Of a DNA stretch of 64,000 nucleotides, positions 35,601 through 46,800 are shown piece after piece (position 1 is the stretch's first letter; each line of letters begins with the position of its first letter). A program made the translations under genes and the position numbers. The notes below the pieces were generated by a model that worked only from the letters and a program-made list of their open reading frames with translations, was not told where the DNA came from and ran no database searches. Source of the DNA: Mesodorylaimus sp. YZB2_4 (taxonomy: Eukaryota > Nematoda > Enoplea > Dorylaimida > Dorylaimidae). Where the stretch lies: NCBI GenBank assembly GCA_030248295.1, contig JASANH010000938.1, positions 2,170,001 through 2,234,000 of the forward strand. The letters run 5' to 3'.

Positions 35601-37549
35601 GAGGAGGGTCTCGTCGGCCGCATGCTCTCCAGCGGGTTCACCTTGGGACGGCTATTCACCCAGTCGAGAACGCTTACCCCTTTTGGATATTCAAAGACGG
35701 AAAAGTCACGGAGTTTTGCCCGAATCAAATGCAACAAGTGCAGCAAAGAACGCTCGTAGAAATATCAAACTATTTTTCCACAAAAAGACCAAACAAATAG
35801 CGCGATCACAACCCAATTTATCGCCTCCTGTTGTCACGCGCAGCGCCTCGGCCAACATATCTGCCTCGAATTACGTACGTACTGTATACATCCCCTAGAT
35901 ACCCTATCAATCGGCTAGAACTTAGGAATAGGCTTCCGTTATGACTTGCCAGTCCCGGGGGTTCTAAGGGAAAATAACAATCCTACTGCCAAGAGTACTG
36001 TGAAAAGGGAAACCATTTGATGACTGCTTTGGCCAGCAGCAAGCAATGACGTCCAGACGATGTGATTATAGAAACGGCACTTGGATATCGGTTACGAGTT
36101 GACACCAACGAGTCCCGTGTCTACGTTGCCTGGCAATCCGAATTGGAGACGACTTTCGGCCCATCCATTGGCCCCCGTCTCAGAGACTACGGATCAACGA
36201 GAAGCTGAAAGTGAAGAAGCTGATGTCACCACGAGCTCACTTTCGTCTGTGCCAAAGTCGGATGCGAAACCCGTTTTCCGAGGCAGTCGTCAGCGCTCCC
36301 TGTCCCAATCGTGCGTGGACCCTCCCAATGGACGGATGAGTAGCTCGCTGAGGGATAAAGGTGCTCCGGCTTCCGTTGCCTTGGTTGGCCATTCCCTCTT
36401 GGTCAACTCGCGGTCGGATATCTCGAGTACAGCCAGCGACAGGTCTTCTCAGGAGTCTTTAGCCAACACGGATACAGGTAGGGGCGGAATGCCTCGCATG
36501 TACACAATTATGCACACGTTTTTTGGCCTTGGAGAATGAATGTGGTGTACTGGAGAAGTGATGTGGGATTCAGGGACTCAAAGCCAGAACCAGGCTATGT
36601 ATCAGGCACCCCCCAACGATAATCGTGATCAGGCACGTGCATGGATCAGTCAGTCAGGTTTCGAATTTCGAACTTTTTAGGTATCTATTTGCGAGTCCCG
36701 GATATTTATCATAATTAGTTCCAGACGAGGGTATTAGTCTTTTACATATCAGCCTTTTACACACGGCCGCTGTGTCTAGAATATAATCCCGCCGGGTCCG
36801 CGAGGACTGCCTGGCTCTCAATGTAATTGACCCTCGCTCACTCGATGTTTCCGTGCAGCTGATAATTTTATGGCCAGTATGTTGCTATCAGTGCATGGCT
36901 TCTTCTCAAACTTTGTAGTTGTGCAACGTGTCACGTGGCGGGTTTGTCCCACTGCGTTGCTGTACATAGGACACTCACCACGTAGACTATAATGCATAAG
37001 CACTGACAGCCAGCAGGCAGTCCATCCAAGCCCTCGACACCGGTGTACTAATGTCCTTTTTCAGGGCGTGGCTCAAAGTCAGTGACATGGTCATCGTCCG
37101 TACAGCGTCGTCACAAAATGTCTGGATCTCCCAAGGACTCGAATCGGCTCCTGGCTCCCGTGCCTGTAACACCATCTGACAGCGATGTGTCTAGTCGGAC
37201 AGCCGATGGCGAGAACACGGTCCTCTGTCCTCCATCGCCTTCCCCATCGTCTTCCGACAGTCATCGCCCGTTCGACCTATTGGTCGGGGGTGGGGCCTCG
37301 ATCACAGGCAGCATATCGGCACCCATTCTACTGCCTGCCACCGACCACCAAGACAAGCACCACTGCCCCGCCATCCAACTGGCCAACAATCAGAACTCTG
37401 GTCCTGATCACCCGGCCTCGCCCGAGTCTGGGAACGTGGTCGCCCAATCAGCGAGCGGCGAGATGCTGAACGCGTGGGATCCTTCCTGGGATTTCGCCTC
37501 CCCTTCGTCGCGGCACGCTGATTGCGAGTCGAGCGATGATCATCCGTGA
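32699..37549 (+). CDS. Shab: Voltage-gated K+ channel alpha subunit, Kv2/Shab type, 11 exons, 937 aa
   Basis: Exons: 32699-33082, 33191-33312, 33384-33507, 33788-33978, 34033-34163, 34269-34524, 34585-34605, 35121-35141, 35202-35874, 36072-36477, 37065-37549. Order seen: T1 tetramerisation domain ([31 protein letters not shown], about residues 50-170), S1 from about 211, S2-S3, S4 with regularly spaced Arg ([20 protein letters not shown]), pore helix WASITMT, selectivity filter TVGYGD (about 411-416), S6 with the [11 protein letters not shown] gating hinge, and a long Ser-rich tail. The post-S6 stretch [20 protein letters not shown] identifies the Kv2 (Shab) subfamily rather than Kv1, Kv3 or Kv4. 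Such channels carry delayed-rectifier K+ current in neurons and muscle. The two pore exons are only 21 nt each and are separated by a SINE-bearing intron. Confidence 0.95.
34614..35066 (-). mobile_element. tRNA-derived SINE, copy 2, inside the Kv2 pore intron
   Basis: Read on the minus strand it starts GGAGCCGCGGTGGCTCAGG, with an A-box-like TGGCTCAGGTTGG, and ends in GGGCCCAACCC plus an A-rich tail (T-run at 34614-34620 on +). Its 3' part matches the 3' part of copy 1: AGGATGCCCT, GGTCACCTCAC, CCTCGCTTATCAT, ATGACTGCTGGCC. It is flanked by 12-base direct repeats, TGACGTAAGCAG (34602-34613) and TGACGTAAGAAG (35067-35078). The left repeat overlaps the end of a coding exon and its splice donor. 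Confidence 0.75.
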
Positions 37550-37818
37550 ACGAGCAAGGACAATGTTCTCGTCTGTCTTTCAGGTGTGCACCCGGTGCTG
37601 AATTGCTCGTTTGATGTGACAAATCTCTTATACCGAACAATGGTTGTCATATTTATCATAGAGTCCTGATTGCTGCACAAACGTAGTTCACTGTTGCCTG
37701 ACGCAGTGTATCGATCAAAAGTGGTCTAGTTCGCCTCCCCTTTGATATGTACGCCTCAAGCCAAGTTCCTACATCACACAAGATACAGCGACACTGGCAG
37801 TCACTCACAGCTAGACGT

Positions 37819-38415
37819 TCACGATACGGCACGCGCTTTTCCACAATTCATTTGTGCTTTTTGATTGTGTCGCGCAGTTCGTTCATTACGTTTCCGTGCA
37901 GGGAGGCCACCTTGACACCTTTCTTGAGCAAAACGAACGTCGGCGTCACGCGCACTTGGTAGTCGTCCAGCAAGTCCTCCTGAAATCGTGCTGTGACAAT
38001 CATGATCACAGCTGCAGAATAGGCCCGACAGCACTAAACTGGCACTTACACAAGCTTCCTCTTCGACGTCGATCTTGACAAATATGGCTTCCTTTTCGAA
38101 ATCAGAAGCCATTTTCTGAAAAACAAGACCATGGTGGCGATTATACTGGCAAGGCCACTTGCTCTCTTTGGCCTCCTCACCTTGAACTTGGGAGCCACCA
38201 ATCGACACGGTCCACACCACGTGGCAAAGAACTTTAAAACAATGAGCTTATTCGGATTGGCCTTGATCAGTGCCTCAACCTTTTCCTAAAATCAGACTGT
38301 TTAGGAGGGCTAAGATATTGTACGCGGATAAAACGATGGCCTTGGTTATGGCATGCCAGACGTGGGTAGCACACCCTCTTACCTTGCTGTCCAACACCTT
38401 CACGGGATCCGCCAT
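37819..38415 (-). pseudogene. Thioredoxin copy with a frameshift in the last exon
   Basis: Exons on the minus strand: 38383-38415, 38181-38285, 38050-38115, and a last exon from 37980 down. The first three exons encode a normal thioredoxin start, with the CGPC redox site in FFATWCGPCRLV and the same exon boundaries as the intact gene at 59540-60131. In the last exon an A-run near 37920 has one extra base compared with the intact gene, so the frame shifts after TPTFVLLKK. The new frame gives a basic tail of about 33 residues ending at 37819 instead of the final beta-strand and helix. The original frame would have stopped at 37848. This is either a young pseudogene or a gene with a changed C-terminus. 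A sequencing error in the A-run is a third option. Confidence 0.65.
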
Positions 38416-38771
38416 CGCATCTGTCGATCCGCAACCTCGCCAGTCGATGCCAAAGTCGAACACTGTCACGCACTTCCTGCCCCTAGTGCCATGCACTGCA
38501 TTGTAAAGCGGTCATTTCATGCAGCAATGAGTTTTACTATACAATATCTTGAAACCAGGCATTAGCCAAAATGAAGTATACTGTAGTATCTACATGAAAT
38601 GAGAATGCACGGGTGACGAAAGTTCAAGGCAGGTTGCCCGCAAGTCTGCCAAAGATGGTTACGAGGATTACTTTTCCTACAACACAATAGGAAAGCTAGA
38701 TCGCATAGAATACGTACACCGAATGACCTGTCACATCATTGCTTCCTACGGCCGCATGTTCAGCAGTGTAG

Positions 38772-39683
38772 TCAGACCTTCTCATCTGAAAGAGCATAAT
38801 CTTCTGCTAACACGGGTTGCTAAGAATAACGCCTCGCTGACTTACCATGGTACCACCATCGAGTCTTCTTAGGATTCTTACTACACGTACGCACATAGAT
38901 CGCATTGTCGGGAGGTCGTTTCTGAAAGCAGCAGAATAAAAACAAGATTCTGAAAAATAAGATTTATTCTTCGCCAACCTTCTCTTTGCAGCTGGATAAC
39001 ATAGACATGATCGATAGACACACGGACTGGACGCTCAATGCCGGGGTCCAATCATCGGTCAAAATCGACAAGCAAATATGCCCATTGCTGTAAACGTGCG
39101 GATGAACTGGAACGTTCTCGCCAATAAACACCACCTGAAATGGGCGCAAAGTCAATTGACAACATATTACTAGTTTCACTCTCTTAACCTCAGGAAGTTG
39201 AATAGGATTTGCGGCGCTTTTGCCGTTTGGTCCCCAGGCGAATGCTGGTATAAGGCTGGATGGAGCCTAATATCAGCCTGAGCTTAATTCTTATACCAGA
39301 CTAATGGTAAGCCTAAGCCTAAGCCTAAGCCTAATACCAGCCTAAGCTAACCCATGTTGGGGACCAAACAGCAAAAGTGCCGGATTCGCTGTGATTGCTC
39401 CGAGACTAAATTAGGTGACCCACTGCTTCGGCATCTGCTTATAATATATGCAGTTGAAACTCTGCGCATCCACAGGAAAAGCATACCAGAAAGAGCACAT
39501 AGCAATGGGCATACTAATTCAAGAACGTACAAGCAAGTTGTACATATCCTGTGCTTCAAAGAAAACAAACTCAGACCTACCTCGGGCGATGAAAAAGGAT
39601 ATTGATCGGTAAACGTGAATTGCAGCTGGAAATGTTCGCCTTCGTACAAAGTTCCTGGAGCACCATCAATTTCCACAAGCCAC
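38772..39683 (-). CDS. UBE2W: Ubiquitin-conjugating enzyme E2 W (UBE2W) family, first exon(s) not located
   Basis: Exons found on the minus strand: 39581-39683, 38979-39134, 38846-38921, 38772-38785. They encode WLVEIDGAPGTLYEGEHF, YPFSSPEVVFIGENVPVHPH, the active-site block SNGHICLSILTDDW with the catalytic Cys, LSVQSVCLSIMSMLSSCKEK, RPPDNAIYVRTCSKNPKKTR and a short WWYHDEKV end. The HPH triad (instead of HPN) is characteristic of UBE2W, which attaches ubiquitin to the alpha-amino group of disordered N-termini. Only about the first 40 residues are missing. They must lie upstream (39684-40808), ending in phase 2, but no candidate there was convincing. Confidence 0.85.
39308..39334. repeat. 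Interstitial telomere-like repeat, (TTAGGC)4 on the minus strand
   Basis: Four perfect tandem copies of TAAGCC (TTAGGC on the other strand) plus a partial copy, with degenerate units on both sides. TTAGGC is the canonical nematode telomere repeat. The tract lies in the intron of the UBE2W-like gene, between its exons at 39134 and 39581. Confidence 0.75.
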
Positions 39684-40808
39684 CTGAAATGTTAAAACCC
39701 AAGGTAAAGGTAAAGGCAGGTCAGGTCGAGTCAGAAGTTATAGCGAGTTCTGTCGGCATCGAGAAGTGCCAGGACGGGGCTAAACCACAACCTTTCGCTG
39801 GATTGTATTAACACGAGAAACGAATAAAATTAGATCAATGCCGTGGTCGTAACCTAATTTGTTTTTAGCTGGGTTTTAATGAAAAGAGGAAAGATCTCGT
39901 ATAGGTAGTGTAGCCTAGCCTGTAGCCTACATATGAATGTGGATACAAGACAAGGAAGAGGCTAGGAGGACGGGAGGGTTACAACTATAACTCCCAGTCA
40001 ACATGCCACTGTTGCAAAAGATAGCCTCATTAGCGATGGATAGGTACACTGTAATAGTGAGCTGGTGTTATGCATGTCTGCTCACGGACCTGGACCTGGA
40101 CGGAAATTGGCGCGACAAAAAAATGGCTTACATCTTCAAAGAAGAGGACGCCTCCGAACTAATGCGGACACCAGTCGGTGGCTCATTTACGAGCTGTTGA
40201 AGTTCCTTTTGTAGCCGTTTCTGCGACGGACTGCTCATGGTCGGCCGAATGCCAGTCGTTAGTATGTCTACCCGTTTATCTCAGTGGAAGAATTTTCGTG
40301 CCAACTGCTGACAAGAGGGAAGGCTTACTGGCTTTGATCCAACTCTCCGAACCAAGTCTGTACACAATTACGAAGTCTACAGTTTGGTTTAGGATGACAC
40401 AAACAAATATTTTAGGTTTACAAACGATGATGACCTGAGCGATGAGCCATGCAAGCACGACACGAAACAGCTGTTCGCTGCACAAGCAACACCAATGGTC
40501 TGCTGTGATATAAGCGGTTTGTACCTGAGCGTTTGGCGGGAAGGCAAATTTAAATTTTAGTCTTCTCTGTCGCGAGATACTTGGCAAATAACTGTTTTGA
40601 CTCCTGCTGTGGAGCACAAAGCTCTCTCTCATAGCTGCCTTTGCTGTTTTTCGCCAATACAATCTTGTTTAGATTCCCAACTCGTACATCCTCGAATCAA
40701 TCATTTCATTACAGCTCTTTACACCACAACGCACGACCAAGTACCGCTGTTTAAAAAAACACCAGCGGACAAGAGGACTACATCTAGAATGCAATGCTTA
40801 TAAGCCTA
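39684..40808. other. Unresolved stretch upstream of the UBE2W exons
   Basis: It must hold the 5' exon(s) of the UBE2W-like gene and the 3' flank of the still life gene, both on the minus strand. One frame near 40540-40600 (-) contains SRQRRLKFKF followed by a GT donor and is a weak candidate for the first exon. No other gene is visible. Confidence 0.3.
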
Positions 40809-43800
40809 TCATCTAAGCACGTGATTACTATTGCCGTTGATGCCGTTTGGTTGGTTATTATTATTGATTTGGATGAATGCCACTGGCGGATCTTTCTTGT
40901 GCGCCTCGCTGTTACTTCCGTAACCAGGATCGCTTTGACTAGAATTATAGCTCATCGGACGATAATTCTGCTGCGCCGCGTTCCTGCCACCGCCCACGCC
41001 GTTCGACTCTTTTTTCCCGTGAACACTATTCGCAGCTCGTAGACTGACCGTGGACGAGGTGCCATTGCAGTTGGTCGAAGGCCCCAAGGACGACGACAAC
41101 GATGTTGGAATGGTGCTCCCGATCTGAGGAAACCCTGAGTCCGGTGACGACAAGTCTCCCCCTTCGTCATCGTAAATCTGGGACAGAGTACCACTGGCAG
41201 CCTTTCTGTTATTGCTATCGATGCAGGACGATTTGGGTGCGAGTGCCCGAACCTGGACTGCAGCACCCGCACCAACACCATTGCTGTCCTTGGCTAGCAA
41301 CAGACCTGCTTTTCTGATGGCCCGAAGAAACTGCTGCTTGATTTCTTTCCGTCTAAACGGGAAGAGCATAGTCAGAGGGCTTGGCGGGGCCCGAGGGAAT
41401 TTCACAGACCGCAAAAAGTGAAGACAGGCTACTTCCCGTCTGAACTGACAAGATAGTCCCCTCGTGTCAGCACTCACCGATTCGCAAAATGGTACACCTT
41501 CTCCACCCGCAAAACGGGGTCGATATGAATCAGGATCCAGATATAGTGGCTTTCGGTACTGCCCACATCACTGCCATTGATTTCTATTTCGGAAACGGGG
41601 ATCAACCGAAAAGTAGGCACTTTCTCCGAGTTCTGATGGTTACCCTACAAGAAATGCTCTGTCAACTCCACTCAATTCCACTCATCACTCAACTGTTTAC
41701 CTTGTTCTTTTTGCTCTTTCCTTTGTCCATCATCAGCAGAACGATGGCGGACTTAAACACGAAACATATGCAATCGACTGGTCCGTTCCCAGAATTCTTC
41801 TTTTTGCCGCTTTCTTCGCCCGCGTTCAACCAACCCACTTCGCCAAACATTAGGAGATCACTCAGTTCCAAACTCAACTTCTAAAAAGTTCCCAGATCTA
41901 TCCTAACCCGGGCCAGACATGCGCCATCCTTACATCACGTGATTGCTGACACTGGGTTTGAATTTGATTGAAAACGGTTCCGTACTCTTCATAAACCCGT
42001 TGCATCTCATTAATATACTCGGCCACTTTTTCCATTTTAGTCAAGGCCTCTGAAATACGCACAAAAATGGCGTAAACCCAAGAGAATTGGAGGCAGGTGT
42101 GCATACCTTGCATTTGCAAATGTTCTGGGGTTCCTTGCGAAGTCAACGATTTCATCTGTTGCAGAAAGAGAGGATATCGCAGGACCCTTTGCACTGGCTT
42201 GATCAAATACGATTCCAAAGTGGCCGAATGCTGCCGCTGCACATTGCATTCGGTCAGAAATTGTTGCAATTGCGTATTTTGCTCTTCTAAAATAAAACTA
42301 CATTCACAAACTGACAACACTGAGAACTCAAATATCATACCAGCTTTCAATATCTTTTGCATCCGGAAATAGGCAGCGCAGAATGAACTGTACAAGCGAA
42401 ATCTGGCAGCTGTGTTCAAGAACAATCCCCCCACACGAAGTAAAGCACTCTGAAAATATTCACATAGAAAAGGAGTACAAAACGCAGCAAACTGCACTCA
42501 CCCTCAAGTGACTAGGTGCCGCAAAGGTCAACCCAACATTGGGTTCGTAACCAGCCGCTTCTTGTAATTCTTCCAAAAACGATCGTTGGAATCGGGCAAC
42601 CGATGTACTGGCATCGATCAGTTGATCCAGTGGGCTAACAGGCAACAACCTTCGCTCCTTCAAAGGCTCCAGGTAAACTCGCAGCATGTTCTCCATATCC
42701 TAAATTCGAATCCCCGTGTTGCCGATCCGAATATGCCAGGTATATGGGCTGGGCTTACCTCGACATAAGCTCGATCCGTTTCGACCAATTCGAACAACAC
42801 TTTTTCCAGTCTCTCAGTGGGGCCTAATTTGCCACTTGCACGAAGGGCCACGGACACAGCGCCCGTCGACATGTCTCCTGGTTCGCTACTGGAGATACGC
42901 TTTTCTAAGTTACCAGCTAGAACAAAGAGCAGAATGCCGCCAAGACCCCAAATGGCTAAACAAAGCAGGCAGGTGTTTACCGAGGCTATACCGTTGTTCC
43001 AAATGGCGAGGTGATGCATTCGCGCTGGTGGATTCGCGTTGCAGTAGCTAAAAGAGGAAAGAAAAAGGGTAAAAAATCAATGCGACAAAGCAATTTTACC
43101 CAACGCCACCCCCGCCGCCTTCTCCGGACATAGAACAAGGCCAATGGCCAACCAAAACCGTCACGATGTCAAAGACAACGTTTATCTCCGAGAAGCACCT
43201 CGAAGCGAGGACCTAGCACCCCAAATAAAATGAATGGCATGGCCCATTTTCCGAGCAAACACCGACTCCGACTACGTGTGTGTTATATATGGTGGAAGGA
43301 AAACTAGTGGCAAAAAATATGATGGCAGATTGCCATCATGCGAAATTGCTCTCAACGCGGCTAGTGCTTCTTCAGCCGATTCCGTCTCCATTTTTTAAAA
43401 AAAATTGCCTCGCTAAATTGAGAAAGGCCAGTGAACTATCGGGCCCTCGCGCATACATGTGGATACTGTAACACTCGAATTCGAGTAGTGGCCAGTTCTA
43501 GGCAACTTCTCAAAAATGTGAAAATGGCCCATTTCCAAAAAGAGTACTCCAAAACTGCACAGGCCTCCGAGCTAGCCGTGCGAAAGGACCGGACATATGG
43601 AACTGGTTCGAAACGCGGCTAAGTCGGGCGTAAGCTAAAATCCACCCCACGTTTTGGTTTATTGCATGCCATTGCACTTACCTGAGTGAAAGCCGCGCTG
43701 GTTGGTATAACGGGCAGACTGTATCGTTGCCTTCCGTGAGCATTCAAGGAGGATCGATATCCGTATCCTGGAAAAAAACAAACCCCTTCTTTTAAACTTC

Positions 43801-46800
43801 TGCTGCGAAACGTTTCATTTTCCCAAAGAAAATCTACAGCGAACGAAAAAATTTGGAGGCATGACGTGAACGGAAAGAATTTTTCTAGATTAACGGAGAA
43901 TGCACTTACTATATTTCACCTTATGGTGTTCCATTTGCTGCTGCAATAATCCACACGTATCGCTGAACCAGTTCTCGGCCTCTTCGTCCTCGTCGATCAA
44001 ACCGAGTTGTTTCTGTCCAGAAGAGCCTTTCAAGCCGCACGTGCCGCTCCCGCTGGCCCCTCCGCTGCCCCCGCACGATGGTCGAAGACTGAAAAACCAA
44101 CAACACAACACAATCACATTTTTCCCTCTGAAGCTTGCCTTGAATGAGCCCGTCTAGCATTATCGACTACGGCTATTGGGACACAGACAGGAGGCCAACC
44201 CCGAAACCAGGATGTTTGCACAAATACTAACCTCTCTTGGCTGCTATCGCAACTGACCGGCTCCAAGCAAACGGGCAAAGCGGTCCTTTTGGTTCGCATG
44301 ATTAAGCATAAGCTTTGGCTCTCTTGCAATAACCGCTCGATTTGCTGCGAATTCAACGTTTTTACTTGCTGACCATTCACCACCAACAGTTCGTCGCCAA
44401 CAAGCAGGCCTAAACGACAAGCCAAAACCTCGTTAGCCGCCTTATGACGCTCGGTTGGGTCCGAGTCAATAAGCAATCGTAGAGCACCTGCTCGTTTGGC
44501 CAGCCCGTTCTCGTCCACGTTCGACACGAAGACGGTCAAACGGCCACGAGCCAGCTGTTTCTGCGCTCTTATGGTCAATCCGAATATGCGATCCGGTGTC
44601 TCGTTTCTCGACAAATGGACGTGGTAGACCAGGCGCTCACGTATCTCCACTTGGTGCGTTGCTATCTGCAAGGCAGGAAACAAAAAATATGCGGCAAATA
44701 TTTGAACTCTGTGCCGTGCTCGTACCTTTGGTTGCAACAGTTCCATGTCGTCGGGAACGTAGCTCTCTCCGGGCGCCGTCACTCGTCGCAAAAGCATGAA
44801 GCACCTTTCGGGCCGTAAGCCGGCTTTGTCGCAGGCCTTCTGGAGAACGGTCGCCACTGAGTCCATGTCGGTAACACTAACCACAGTGACCTAAATGCAC
44901 AAGGAGCACGTCCGAAATTGGATGAAAGGCAAACTTGGCCGAGGATCTAGCTTGTTGGAAATTGATTACTCGCCCTTCCTACGCACCACAAAGCATTCGC
45001 CTAACACAAAAAAGCCAAGGCTCTACATCGTACCGGTTCCATGGACAGACGGACGGGCGAAGCGAGGACACAGAAGCGGCCGTAATAAGAAGCGAGACAC
45101 CAAAATTGAACAACTTGTCAACAAGCGACTCGCGCGTCCCCGGATCGTATATATTTCTCTCCACTCGGCCAAAAGTGATTTGCTTGGCCCTATTGATCGG
45201 AAATAGGAAACCCAGGCATCCAAGGCCTTCCACCAGGCTCGTTATGGTGCCACTTATTGGAAAACGAAGAAACGCGCGACCTTACGCGGCACAATTGCTG
45301 CTAGAACCTGCCAGCACTCTCTGACGACCAATACTCGCTGGCCGCCATAAAAGGCCAACTATGTACTCTCCTCAACAAGACGACCGGTAGCGACGAGAGT
45401 ACGAGTCAAATAGCCGACCACTGCTGGACCCACACACCATCCGGCAAAAACTTGCCATTCGCATTCTCTGCCCCATCACTCGCACAACTAAACCCAATTG
45501 ACGGACTCGAGAATAGAGTCTCCCGAGCCGGCCTAAGCTAGCACCCTTTCGAAGAAAAGTATAACCGCAGGCGCCAAAGTGGACTTGTACTCGGACTTAA
45601 GTAATAACACGCTTCCACCAGAGAAGAAAGATTGGCGCGTACATGGCTGAGTGTATGTGCAATAATTGCATCATAAGCTCTCCGTGGCCCATCCCGTATC
45701 CATCACGGCAGACCCGAAACCACCGAACAACCTAGCGCCGCGTCGATTCCGATTAAATCCCTTCCCGAAGCTCCGCTCTTGGGTTTCCCGAGCGGGGTCT
45801 CCAACACTCTAACCAGCCTCCCTTAGCCATTTCGTGCCTCCCGCCACCCACCCCATTGCCGGCATTTGTGCATACAAGCGAAAGGAAAGCCGAGGCGCCG
45901 CGATAAATAAATTCGACCACTGCTCCATAGTCCACACATGCCAAATCCCATTTCCGTCGGGTCACCACTGGCCAAATGAGGAGCAGGAAAAAACAGTACA
46001 GTCGGCTTACAATTCGTATAAACACACGGCACTTGTGCCAATGTTGGCCTAACTGTCCGACAAAACACCCAGCCAAGCCGGTGTAAAGACGGCAGCTGAT
46101 GGAATAGCCAGCTACTTCTCCGTGTCGAGAGCGACTCAAGATGTTTTCTATTATTTGCTAAAGTAGCCCACCAAGGAGCCTTGTATCTAACACGGACCCT
46201 GGCCTCGACTGGCGCAGGCGACTCAGAAAAGAACGCCACTCCGTAAGCCATCACCGAAAACCGTTCAGCTTCGGTCATTGGTGCGAATTCATAAAATCCA
46301 GACCACGTCAAGTCAAAGAGTTAAGCTTGCAATCATTGCACACCAATCAGAGACGCGATTGCCAAAATCGCATCGCCACCAACGCCTCGTTTGTGACGCA
46401 ACCGACGAATTACTGGCTGCCATTTCCGTCCCTCCTCCCCCATCCCTAATGACCAGCACCTACCACCACCAACTCAGCATGGGTAAGTTGATTACGGAGC
46501 TTGGCTCGGGTCACTTTTCTCAGTCCCTCGCTCACCTGATTATTGGGCAATGTAATTTGCACCAGCGAAGCTCGGCTTTTGAACACAGTCTGCGTGACGT
46601 TGCTTCTGGACGATGGAGTACAATCGACGATCCCAGAATAAATGTCCGAACTGGAAGACGACGAGCGAGCCATCTGACTCGACCCAGCCGCTTCGGTCGG
46701 AGCAGTCGGTTGGAGCACGACTGGCGCGGAATCGTTGCCATCCGATCCACGATCGTTCGGTTTTGGCACAGTCACGGGCTCACTCGATCTCGCCATAGCA

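Noticed and set aside
45753-46311. Two overlapping minus-strand frames in the 1.6-kb intron of still life
   Set aside because: No domain and no splice sites that join them to neighbouring exons in phase.
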